A program made the translations under genes and the position numbers. DNA of 25,222 nucleotides from Candidatus Gallibacteroides avistercoris (lineage in GTDB: Bacteria; Bacteroidota; Bacteroidia; Bacteroidales; CHK158-818): positions 1-25,222 of the forward strand of contig DVNA01000152.1 of the NCBI GenBank assembly GCA_018714665.1, read 5' to 3'. Positions 13,866-21,921 of the stretch are shown here, in pieces; positions within the stretch are counted from its first letter, which is position 1; every line of letters begins with the position of its first letter. Below the pieces are notes generated by a model. The model saw only the letters and a list, made by a program, of their open reading frames with translations, did no database searches and was not told the origin of the DNA.

Positions 13866-16580
13866 TTATTCTATCGCTGCCTGTGCGGCTGCTACCCGGG
13901 CGATGGGTACCCGGTACGGGCTGCAACTTACATAGTTCATGCCGATAGAGGCACAGAATTTGACAGAAGAGGGTTCTCCTCCGTGTTCACCGCAAATTCC
14001 TACTTTCAAAGAGGGTTTGGTAGAGCGTCCTTTCTCGATTCCTATACGAACCAGTTGTCCTACACCTTCTTGGTCGAGTATCTGGAACGGGTCGTTTTTG
14101 AGGATACCTCTTTCCAGATAAACTTTCAGGAACTTGCCGGCATCGTCGCGAGAATAACCGAAGGTCATTTGAGTCAGGTCGTTGGTCCCGAAAGAGAAGA
14201 AATCGGCTACTTCGGCTATCCTGTTGGCGGTTAAGGCAGCGCGAGGCACTTCAATCATCGTTCCGATTTTGTAATCAACGCGATCTCCCCGTTCGGCAAA
14301 TACCTGTTCAGCAGTAGCTTTGATAATCTGAGCCTGTAATTTCAACTCTTCGATAACCCCTACCAGCGGGACCATGATTTCGGGGATAACGGTACATCCT
14401 TTTGCCTTGATATTCAGGGCAGCCTCGATGATGGCCCGGGCCTGCATTTCGGTAATTTCCGGATAGGTACATCCCAACCGGCAACCGCGGTGGCCTAACA
14501 TCGGGTTGAATTCTTCCAGCGCGTCGCAGGCAGATTTGACTTCGTCTATGGATAGACCCATTTCTGTGGCCATCTCTTTTTGGGTAGCCAGTTGATGAGG
14601 TACGAATTCGTGTAGCGGGGGATCCAGCAACCGGATGGTAACGCCGTATCCGTCCATGGCTTCAAAGATACCTTCAAAGTCAGACCGTTGCATCGGCAAG
14701 AGTTTCTTCAAGGCTTCGCGGCGGCCCTCTTCGTCTTTGGAAAGAATCATTTCACGCATGGCTTTGATGCGTTCGCCTTCGAAGAACATGTGTTCGGTAC
14801 GGCACAAACCGATACCTTTGGCGCCGAATCGGCGAGCTACCCGTGCATCTTTGGGGGTGTCGGCATTGGTGCGTACATCTACTTGGGTATATTTTTCGGC
14901 CAATTCCATGATTTTGCTGAAATCACCGCTCAAATCGGCATCTACTGTCGGTACTTCGCCTTCGTACACTTCTCCGGTAGAACCGTTCAGCGAAATCCAG
15001 TCGCCTTCTTTGTACACTTTGCCTTTCATTTCAACGGTACGTTCTTTGTAATCGACCTTGATCTCTCCGGCTCCCGATACACAGCATTTTCCCATACCGC
15101 GGGCAACGACAGCCGCGTGCGAGGTCATTCCGCCGCGTGCGGTCAGGATACCTTGTGCCACATTCATTCCACGCAGATCTTCGGGCGATGTCTCGATACG
15201 AACCAAAATGACACGTTTGCGTTTTTCTGCCCAGCTTTCAGCATCTTCGGCAAAAAAGACTATTTTTCCTGCGGCAGCTCCCGGGGAGGCAGGCAACCCT
15301 TTGGCGATGACTTTGGCACTTTTCAGGGCTTGTTTGTCGAATACCGGGTGCAACAGTTCGTCCAGCTTGCCCGGTTCCATCCGTTTGAGAGCTGTCTTTT
15401 CGTCTATCATGCCTTGGCGAAGCATATCCATGGCTATTTTGACCATGGCTGCCCCGGTACGTTTCCCGTTACGGGTTTGCAGCAGCCATAATTTACCGTC
15501 CTGTATGGTAAATTCCAGGTCTTGCATATCCTTGAAATAACTTTCCAGTTTTTGTTGTGTTTCGATCAGGTCTTTGGCACATTCCGGCATGGACTCTTCC
15601 AGAGAGGGATATTTGCTGGCACGTTCTTCTTCGCTGATACCTTGCAGTTTAGCCCAACGGCGAGAACCTTCTGTGGTGATTTGTTGGGGTGTGCGGATTC
15701 CGGCAACCACGTCCTCGCCTTGGGCATTGATCAAATATTCTCCGTTGAAAATGTCTTCTCCTGTGGCCGCGTCGCGGGTAAAGGCTACGCCCGTTGCCGA
15801 GGTGTTGCCCATGTTACCGAATACCATGGCTTGTACGTTAACGGCAGTACCCCACTCTTCGGGGATCTGGTTCATGCGGCGGTAGTAGATGGCGCGTTCG
15901 TTCATCCAGCTGTCGAATACGGCGCAGATGGCTCCCCACAATTGTTCCCAGGGACAATCGGGGAAATCGTTGCCTGTACGTTCTTTTATGGCAGCTTTGA
16001 ACCGTTTTACCAAAAGTTTCAGGTCTTCTACCGAGAGTTCGGTATCATTGACGATGCCTCGTTGTTCCTTGACTTCGTCCATGATCTCTTCAAACGGGTC
16101 TATGTCGTCTTTGCTTTTGGGTTTCATTCCCAATACTACATCTCCGTACATTTGTACGAAACGGCGGTAAGAGTCCCACGCAAAGCGGGGATTTCCCGAT
16201 TTCTGGGCAATGCCTTCTACGGCTTTGTCCGTTAAACCTAAGTTCAGTACCGTATCCATCATTCCAGGCATGGAGACACGAGCTCCTGAACGAACAGAGA
16301 CCAACAGCGGATTTTCCGGATCGCCGAATTTTGTTCCCATGATCGATTCGATGTGGGCAACCGCTTTTTTCACATCTTCGTTGATGAGCTCTACTACGGC
16401 CTCTTTCCCTTTTTGGTTATATTCGGTACAAACCTCGGTCGTAATGGTGAATCCCGGAGGAACCGGAACCCCGATTAGGTTCATTTCCGCAAGGTTGGCA
16501 CCTTTCCCTCCCAAGAGGTTTTTCATGTCTGAACGGCCTTCGGCCTGTCCGTTCCCGAACGTGTAAATTCTTTTACTCAT
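13866..16580 (-). CDS. ppdK: pyruvate, phosphate dikinase
   Basis: This 904-aa enzyme interconverts pyruvate, ATP and phosphate with PEP, AMP and pyrophosphate in the cytoplasm. Residues 1-360 are the ATP-grasp domain, opening with NLLGGKGANLAEM and VPVPPGFTITTEV. The central phosphohistidine domain has GGMTSHAAV with His488 as the carrier and Thr486 at the position regulated in plant enzymes. The C-terminal PEP/pyruvate TIM barrel includes GCRLG, the metal-site segment FFSFGTNDLTQMTFG and GICGEHGGEP with catalytic Cys863. Length and domain order are normal. It is a single-gene unit with its own promoter and terminator. In Bacteroidales it works with pyrophosphate-linked glycolysis and PEP carboxykinase at the PEP node. 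Confidence 0.98.
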   Translation of the reverse strand: MSKRIYTFGNGQAEGRSDMKNLLGGKGANLAEMNLIGVPVPPGFTITTEVCTEYNQKGKEAVVELINEDVKKAVAHIESIMGTKFGDPENPLLVSVRSGARVSMPGMMDTVLNLGLTDKAVEGIAQKSGNPRFAWDSYRRFVQMYGDVVLGMKPKSKDDIDPFEEIMDEVKEQRGIVNDTELSVEDLKLLVKRFKAAIKERTGNDFPDCPWEQLWGAICAVFDSWMNERAIYYRRMNQIPEEWGTAVNVQAMVFGNMGNTSATGVAFTRDAATGEDIFNGEYLINAQGEDVVAGIRTPQQITTEGSRRWAKLQGISEEERASKYPSLEESMPECAKDLIETQQKLESYFKDMQDLEFTIQDGKLWLLQTRNGKRTGAAMVKIAMDMLRQGMIDEKTALKRMEPGKLDELLHPVFDKQALKSAKVIAKGLPASPGAAAGKIVFFAEDAESWAEKRKRVILVRIETSPEDLRGMNVAQGILTARGGMTSHAAVVARGMGKCCVSGAGEIKVDYKERTVEMKGKVYKEGDWISLNGSTGEVYEGEVPTVDADLSGDFSKIMELAEKYTQVDVRTNADTPKDARVARRFGAKGIGLCRTEHMFFEGERIKAMREMILSKDEEGRREALKKLLPMQRSDFEGIFEAMDGYGVTIRLLDPPLHEFVPHQLATQKEMATEMGLSIDEVKSACDALEEFNPMLGHRGCRLGCTYPEITEMQARAIIEAALNIKAKGCTVIPEIMVPLVGVIEELKLQAQIIKATAEQVFAERGDRVDYKIGTMIEVPRAALTANRIAEVADFFSFGTNDLTQMTFGYSRDDAGKFLKVYLERGILKNDPFQILDQEGVGQLVRIGIEKGRSTKPSLKVGICGEHGGEPSSVKFCASIGMNYVSCSPYRVPIARVAAAQAAIE

Positions 16581-16671
16581 TGTTAATAGCTTTTTTGCAC
16601 AGTTAATTTTGTTAAATAAAAGGCGGGTCGCCTCTCTTTTTTAGTATGAGTTATTGATTGATTTATAGTCG

Positions 16672-16702
16672 CAAATATATTACATATATAAAGATTCGCA
16701 AG
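16672..16702 (-). promoter_or_regulatory. ppdK: full promoter of ppdK
   Basis: On the minus strand CTTG (16699-16702, 3 of 4 of the -33 TTTG) is followed by exactly 19 bases and then TATATTTG (16672-16679), a perfect -7 element. The 5' leader is about 85 bases and holds a small hairpin (16621-16633: AGGCG, 3-base loop, CGCCT) followed on the minus strand by TTTATTT. That hairpin could be a weak attenuator. Confidence 0.75.
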
Positions 16703-16772
16703 AGTTCTGTAAAGATTTTTTTGCATACGATTAATTTTGGTGACCTTGCAAGGATTCTTCTGAAAATATTCG

Positions 16773-16780
16773 TACCTTTG
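16773..16780 (+). promoter_or_regulatory. rlmD: -7 promoter element of the rlmD operon
   Basis: TACCTTTG, a perfect TAnnTTTG, ends 32 bases before the TTG start of rlmD. It is divergent from the ppdK promoter about 70 bases away. No clean -33 box is seen. Confidence 0.65.
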
Positions 16781-16812
16781 ACCCAAATTGTTTTTGTTTA
16801 AAACCTGGTATT

Positions 16813-18231
16813 TTGTCTCGCAAAAAGAAAGAGTTCCCAATAATAGAACAAATAGAAATCACAGATGTTGCCGCAGAAGGCAAGGCAATAGCAAGATATA
16901 ACGATCTGGTTATTTTTGTTCCCTACGTGGCACCGGGGGATGTGGTAGATTTGCAGTTATATCGGAAGAAAAATCGTTATGCCGAAGGCAGGGTGCTTCA
17001 ATTTCACCGTTATTCGCCCTTGCGGGTAGAACCTTTTTGTCAGCATTTCGGTGTATGCGGAGGTTGCAAATGGCAGCATCTTCCCTATGAAGAACAGTTG
17101 AAGTTTAAGCAACAGCAGGTAGTTGATCACCTGACTCGTATCGGGAAAATTGAACTCCCCCCAGTCTCTCCCATATTAGGATCGAAGAAAAGTATTTTTT
17201 ATCGGAATAAACTGGACTTTACCTTCTCCAACAAATCGTGGCTTACTCCCGAAGAGTTGCAGTCGGAACAGACATTCGATTGCCGCAATGCGTTGGGTTT
17301 CCATATCCCGGGGATGTTCGACAAGGTGCTGGACATAAAAAAGTGTTGGTTGCAGGATGATATATCCAACCAGATACGGCTCAGCATCCGTCAGTTTGCC
17401 CTCGAACACGGTTATCCGTTTTTCGATTTGCGTCAACAGGAGGGATTGATGCGCAACATCATCGTCCGTACCGCTTCGACGGGCGAGATCATGTTGATAG
17501 TTGTCTTTTTTCAGCACGACACCGACAAGATCAATGCGATGATGGAGCATATTGCCAATACGTTTCCCCAGATAACCTCTCTGTTGTACATCGTAAATCA
17601 GAAAGCGAACGATACGATTACCGACCAGCAGATCCATCTCTATCGGGGACGCGACTACATCCTGGAACAGATGGAAGGTTTGCAGTTCAAGATAGGTCCC
17701 AAGTCCTTTTATCAGACCAACTCCGAGCAGGCGTATGAATTGTATAAGGTAGCCCGTCGTTTTGCCGCCTTGTCCGGAAACGAATTGGTGTACGACCTGT
17801 ATACCGGTACCGGAACCATTGCCAATTTCGTAGCCCGTCAGGCCCGTCAGGTAATAGGAATCGAGTATGTACCCGAGGCCATAGCCGATGCCAAGCTAAA
17901 TGCGGCACTCAATCAGATAGACAATACATTGTTTTATGCGGGAGACATGAAAGATATTTTGACCGCCTCTTTTATAGAAGAGCACGGGCGTCCCGATGTT
18001 ATTATTACCGATCCGCCGCGGGCCGGTATGCACGATGACGTTATCAAGGCCATTCTCTTTGCCGCACCTGAACGGATTGTCTATGTGAGTTGCAATTCTG
18101 CCACGCAGGCCCGGGACCTTTCGTTGCTCGACGCCGCCTATCGGGTAACGGCCGTACAGCCGGTCGATATGTTCCCCCATACCCAGCACGTAGAAAATGT
18201 CGTGCTGTTGCAGCGGCGGGAAGAGAAATAA
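16813..18231 (+). CDS. rlmD: 23S rRNA (uracil-5-)-methyltransferase, RlmD type
   Basis: This 472-aa SAM-dependent enzyme methylates C5 of a uridine in 23S rRNA. A TRAM domain spans about 8-65 (ITDVAAEGKAIARY). The 4Fe-4S ligands are Cys76, Cys82 and Cys85 (CQHFGVCGGCKW) with Cys178 (KKCWLQ). The SAM site is VYDLYTGTGTIANFVA at 327-342, the catalytic loop is ITDPPRAG near 398-405, the nucleophile is Cys427 (VSCNSATQARDL), and the base is Glu461 (HVENV). It starts with TTG: no ATG precedes the TRAM domain, and the -7 element lies at a suitable distance. It may be the RlmCD-like single enzyme of Bacteroidota, so the exact target uridines are uncertain. It is the first gene of a four-gene run. 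Confidence 0.95.
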   Translation: MSRKKKEFPIIEQIEITDVAAEGKAIARYNDLVIFVPYVAPGDVVDLQLYRKKNRYAEGRVLQFHRYSPLRVEPFCQHFGVCGGCKWQHLPYEEQLKFKQQQVVDHLTRIGKIELPPVSPILGSKKSIFYRNKLDFTFSNKSWLTPEELQSEQTFDCRNALGFHIPGMFDKVLDIKKCWLQDDISNQIRLSIRQFALEHGYPFFDLRQQEGLMRNIIVRTASTGEIMLIVVFFQHDTDKINAMMEHIANTFPQITSLLYIVNQKANDTITDQQIHLYRGRDYILEQMEGLQFKIGPKSFYQTNSEQAYELYKVARRFAALSGNELVYDLYTGTGTIANFVARQARQVIGIEYVPEAIADAKLNAALNQIDNTLFYAGDMKDILTASFIEEHGRPDVIITDPPRAGMHDDVIKAILFAAPERIVYVSCNSATQARDLSLLDAAYRVTAVQPVDMFPHTQHVENVVLLQRREEK

Positions 18232-18254
18232 CCGAACCGTAGAAATTGGAAAAA

Positions 18255-19607
18255 ATGGAAGAAAAAGGAAAGACATTGCGCGATATCCCGGCCGTCCGGT
18301 GGATGTCGTTGGGTATCGTAGCGTTTTCGATGATGGCCGCCTATTTTATGATTGATGTCATGGCGCCGTTGAAACCGATGCTCGAACGCGAGCTGTTGTG
18401 GAACAGTTTGGATTACGGTTTCTTTTCGAGTGCCTACGGGTGGTTCAACGTCTTCCTGCTGATGTTGTTGTTCGGCGGTCTTATCCTGGACCGCTTCGGA
18501 ATCCGGTTGACCGGAAAGATGGCTACGGGTTTGATGGTGGCAGGGGCACTCCTTAAATATGGGGCATTGGTGTATCCTTTTTCCGGAGCCGAAGTTTGGG
18601 GCATCAAGGCCAGCGTATTTTATGCAGCCATCGGATATGCCATATTCGGTGTAGGAGCTGAGGTGGCGGGGATTACCGTTACCAAAATTATCGTAAAGTG
18701 GTTCAAGGGGAGAGAATTGGCTCTGGCCATGGGATTGCAATTGGCGTTGGCCCGTGTGGGAACGATATTGGCCTTGTCGCTCTCCGTTCCTGTTGCCGAA
18801 TATTTTGCAACCGCTTCCGCCTCTGTTTTGTTGGGAACCGTGCTGGTCAGCATCGGTTTTATAGCTTATTTTATCTATTCGTATTACGACATGCGATTGG
18901 ACAAGCAGTTGGACGAGCAGCTCTCTTTTGAAGACGAGGTGTTCCGTTGGGCCGATGTCAAGGCCATTGTCTCTAACCGAGGGTTTTGGCTTATCACCCT
19001 GCTCTGTTTGCTTTTTTATGCCAGTATCTTCCCTTTTCTGAAATATTCTTCCGATCTGATGGTCAATAAATTTGGCGTAGAAGAGACGCTGGCTGGAATG
19101 ATCAGCAGTTTGTTGCCATTCGGGACGATGGTGCTGACCCCCATTTTCGGAAACCTTTATGACCGGAAAGGCCGCGGGACGGACATCATGTTGGCCGGTA
19201 CCGTTATTGTCTTTGTGGTCCATCTGTTACTCTCCATTCCTTTTCTGGACAGTTGGTGGCTGGCAGTTTTGTTGATGGTCATGTTGGGCCTCGGCTTTTC
19301 GATGCTTCCCTCGGCCTTGTGGCCGGCCGTAGCGGTAATCGTCCCGGAAAAGCAGTTGGGAACAGCTTACGGGTTGATTTTTTATATCCAGAACATCGGA
19401 CTGATGGTGGTACCCGGTGTTGTAGGTTGGATGCTGGAACGCTATGGTTCTGAATATGCCGAAGACGGGATAAAAACGTATGACTATACCTGGCCCATGG
19501 TACTGTTTGCCTTTTTTGCATTAAGTGCCTTTTGGATGGCCGTTTTGTTGAAAAAAGAGAATAAAATCAAACAATACGGATTGGATTTGCCCAACATGAA
19601 AGAATGA
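18255..19607 (+). CDS. major facilitator superfamily transporter
   Basis: This 450-aa inner-membrane protein has twelve predicted spans in two halves, joined by a charged cytoplasmic loop at about 211-240 (YDMRLDKQLDEQ). The MFS motif A occurs after span 2 (GGLILDRFGIRLTGK, 74-88) and in a second copy in the other half (GNLYDRKGRG, 299-308). The ATG at 18255 is preferred to a TTG at 18246. It lies 23 bases after rlmD. The substrate is not visible; the loop and motif pattern resemble the NarK/oxalate-formate-like anion transporters, but this is a weak suggestion. Confidence 0.9.
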   Translation: MEEKGKTLRDIPAVRWMSLGIVAFSMMAAYFMIDVMAPLKPMLERELLWNSLDYGFFSSAYGWFNVFLLMLLFGGLILDRFGIRLTGKMATGLMVAGALLKYGALVYPFSGAEVWGIKASVFYAAIGYAIFGVGAEVAGITVTKIIVKWFKGRELALAMGLQLALARVGTILALSLSVPVAEYFATASASVLLGTVLVSIGFIAYFIYSYYDMRLDKQLDEQLSFEDEVFRWADVKAIVSNRGFWLITLLCLLFYASIFPFLKYSSDLMVNKFGVEETLAGMISSLLPFGTMVLTPIFGNLYDRKGRGTDIMLAGTVIVFVVHLLLSIPFLDSWWLAVLLMVMLGLGFSMLPSALWPAVAVIVPEKQLGTAYGLIFYIQNIGLMVVPGVVGWMLERYGSEYAEDGIKTYDYTWPMVLFAFFALSAFWMAVLLKKENKIKQYGLDLPNMKE

Positions 19608-19666
19608 TCTTTTTATTTTTATGAAAGAGGCTTTTGTTTAGATATATTTAGTTTGATTTAGCGGAA

Positions 19667-20917
19667 ATGGAAGCAGTATGGCAAAAAGTAGATGAATGGC
19701 TCGGCATGATCGGGTTAAAGCCCGATTGGGTGTCAGACGTGGATCAATATGTCGTTTTGACAGGAATCGTGTTTTTTGCCCTGTTGGCCGATGTCTTGTG
19801 CCGATTAATCGTATTGCGTATAGTCAGTCATTTGGTAAAGCAGACCAAAGCCACGTGGGACGACATTCTCTTCGACCGGAAAGTGTTGAAGAATCTGACG
19901 CAGATTGTCGCTCCCGTATTGATCTATCTGTTGGTTCCTGTCTTTATGGAGACGGAGTCGGAGGCCTTTCTCTCTTTCCTGATGAAATTGTGCCAGATTT
20001 ATGTCATTGCCTCTGTCTTGCGTTTCTTCAATTCGCTGTTTATATCCATCTATCGCATCTACAACGAAAAGGATGAGTATCACGACCGCCCCTTGAAAGG
20101 GTTGTTGCAGACCGCCCAGATTATCCTGTTTCTGGTAGGAGGTATCTTTATTGTCGGGATTTTGATAGATCGTACGGTCTATAAATTGATTGTTGGTTTC
20201 GGTGCCTCGGCCACCATCCTGATGCTGGTTTTCAGAGACAGTATTTTGGGCTTTGTATCGGGTATTATGTTGTCGGCCAACAATATGCTTCGGATAGGCG
20301 ACTGGATAACCGTGCCCAAATACGGGGCCGACGGCCGTGTATTTGAAATAACGCTGAATACAGTCAAGGTACGGAACTGGGACAATACGATTACCACGCT
20401 GCCCCCGTATGCACTTACGAGCGAGTCTTTCCAGAACTGGCGGGGAATGTTTGAGTCGGGCGGCCGGAGAATCAAGCGATCCGTTCACATCGACGTAACC
20501 AGTATTCGTTTCTGTACCTCCGAGATGCTGGACCGGTTTAAGCAAAAAGCCTGTCTGAAACCATACCTCGAACAGCACGAGCAGACTGTCCGTAGGTATC
20601 AGGAAGAACATCGTACGGACGAGGAGATAAACGCCCTCCGCCTGACAAATCTGGGGATATTCAGGGCCTATATGAACCATTATCTGCATCATCTGCCCGA
20701 CCGGAACTCCGATATGTTTTGTATGGTGCGTTATCTACCCCTGTCGGAAGTAGGACTGCCCGTCGAGTTGTATTTCTTCTCTGCCGTAACGACCTGGGTG
20801 GATTATGAAAAGATTCTGGCCGATGTGATGGACCATGTCCTGGCCGTGATACCCGAGTTTGATTTAAGAATATTCCAGGTCCCCTCTGGGTACGATTTTG
20901 GAAAAAGGTTTTCATAA
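19667..20917 (+). CDS. MscS-family mechanosensitive channel, YbdG-like
   Basis: This 416-aa inner-membrane protein has hydrophobic spans near 27-50, 78-92, 104-125 and 150-167, then the pore-lining MscS helix at about 173-207 (VGFGASATILMLVFRDSILG). The beta domain follows (RIGDWITVPKYGADGRVFEI). Residues about 285-330 are an extra helical, charged insertion inside the C-terminal vestibule region. That insertion and the length fit the E. coli YbdG type rather than the small MscS. Its role would be release of solutes on osmotic downshock. It starts 59 bases after the MFS gene and is followed 13 bases later by msrC. Confidence 0.92.
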   Translation: MEAVWQKVDEWLGMIGLKPDWVSDVDQYVVLTGIVFFALLADVLCRLIVLRIVSHLVKQTKATWDDILFDRKVLKNLTQIVAPVLIYLLVPVFMETESEAFLSFLMKLCQIYVIASVLRFFNSLFISIYRIYNEKDEYHDRPLKGLLQTAQIILFLVGGIFIVGILIDRTVYKLIVGFGASATILMLVFRDSILGFVSGIMLSANNMLRIGDWITVPKYGADGRVFEITLNTVKVRNWDNTITTLPPYALTSESFQNWRGMFESGGRRIKRSVHIDVTSIRFCTSEMLDRFKQKACLKPYLEQHEQTVRRYQEEHRTDEEINALRLTNLGIFRAYMNHYLHHLPDRNSDMFCMVRYLPLSEVGLPVELYFFSAVTTWVDYEKILADVMDHVLAVIPEFDLRIFQVPSGYDFGKRFS

Positions 20918-20930
20918 AACAGAAAAAGTA

Positions 20931-21416
20931 ATGTCAGAACAGATCATGATACATCCCGGAGCGGGGAAGGATGAAACTTACCAGGAGTTGTTACCTCAGA
21001 TTCGGTCGTTAATCGAAGGAGAGACCGATTTAGTAGCCAATCTGGCCAATGTGGCGGCGGCATTGAAAGAGACGTTCGGCCTCTTTTGGGTGGGTTTCTA
21101 CCTGGTAAAGGGTTCGGAATTGGTGTTGGGGCCGTTTCAAGGGCCGGTTGCTTGTACCCGAATCGGCTTTGGCCGGGGTGTTTGCGGTACGGCCTGGCGG
21201 GAAAAACGAATCGTGGTGGTTCCCGATGTCGATAAGTTTCCCGGACATATTGCTTGCAGTTCCCGTTCCCGATCGGAGATTGTTGTTCCGCTGATTCATC
21301 AGGACGAAGTATGGGCAGTGTTGGATATCGACAGCGAGTCGCTTGGGAGTTTTGATGCCTGTGATGCCTTCTACTTAAACGAAATTTGTTCTTTGCTGAC
21401 CTCTCTTTCCTGTTGA
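20931..21416 (+). CDS. msrC: free methionine-(R)-sulfoxide reductase
   Basis: This 161-aa GAF-domain enzyme reduces free methionine-R-sulfoxide in the cytoplasm, using thioredoxin. The three family cysteines are present: Cys75 (PVACTRIGFG), Cys85 (GRGVCGTAW) and Cys109 (HIACSSRSRSE). They match the E. coli enzyme's Cys84, Cys94 and Cys118. The start is the ATG at 20931, since the frame upstream overlaps the end of the MscS gene and begins with TTG. It is the last gene of the rlmD run. The tail after residue 155 is short but complete. Confidence 0.95.
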   Translation: MSEQIMIHPGAGKDETYQELLPQIRSLIEGETDLVANLANVAAALKETFGLFWVGFYLVKGSELVLGPFQGPVACTRIGFGRGVCGTAWREKRIVVVPDVDKFPGHIACSSRSRSEIVVPLIHQDEVWAVLDIDSESLGSFDACDAFYLNEICSLLTSLSC

Positions 21417-21568
21417 CTTTTTTCAATAATCGGCTCTTTGATGTCCTCTCCCGGATTGTCCCTTTTGACGGGCCTTTTAACAGGTAACACAATGAAACTT
21501 AATCGTTAAAACGTTGTTTCGGGAGAAAAAAAACAGAGGGATAATGGAGGAATGTCCCATTTTTTATT

Positions 21569-21576
21569 TATCTTCG
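21569..21576 (+). promoter_or_regulatory. probable -7 element before the 87-aa gene
   Basis: TATCTTCG matches TAnnTTTG at five of its six fixed positions and ends 29 bases before the start codon. The rest of the 189-base gap after msrC shows no gene and no clear terminator. Confidence 0.4.
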
Positions 21577-21605
21577 AGCCATTCAAAAAGTAGATATTTT
21601 AAATT

Positions 21606-21869
21606 ATGGACGTCGGTATTACAGAATTGTTCGAGACTTTGATAAAACAATACCGGGAATTGGAACCTTCGCTGGCAGCGTTTAAGCAGGCGCTGGAAGA
21701 GGATATTACTTTGCAAGACGAATACACGGAATGGTGTGATGCAATGGGTTATTCCGAAAAAAAAGGCTTTGAAGAGTTTTATTACGAATACATCGAACAT
21801 TCCGACTCGATCTGGGACAGCATCTACCCCAATAAAGAGGAGTTTGACGGATATGACTTACAAGACTAA
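21606..21869 (+). CDS. small acidic protein of unknown function, 87 aa
   Basis: This short, strongly acidic protein is probably all-helical (LFETLIKQYRELEPSLAAF) with an aromatic, acidic C-terminal half (FEEFYYEYIEHSDSIWDS). There is no signal peptide, membrane span or Cys/His metal motif. Codon use resembles that of the neighbouring genes, and a -7-like element lies upstream, so it is likely real. I do not recognise the family. It is convergent with priA and separated from it by 52 bases, which hold only a weak 4-bp GGGC/GCCC hairpin followed by a T run. Confidence 0.75.
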   Translation: MDVGITELFETLIKQYRELEPSLAAFKQALEEDITLQDEYTEWCDAMGYSEKKGFEEFYYEYIEHSDSIWDSIYPNKEEFDGYDLQD

Positions 21870-21921
21870 CGGGCGTTCTTGCCCAGCCTATTTTTAGAAC
21901 CTTATTTCTTCCTTTCCTTTG

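Noticed and set aside
14688..15491. Long plus-strand open frame (267 codons) opposite ppdK
   Set aside because: It is a shadow of the ppdK codon pattern: no domain, no promoter, and composition typical of antisense frames. Similar long frames opposite the MFS gene (18138-19223) and the MscS gene (19805-20692) were rejected for the same reason.
21871..21895. GGGC/GCCC hairpin between the 87-aa gene and priA as a terminator
   Set aside because: Only four pairs and the T run is six bases away from the stem; too weak to list as a terminator.
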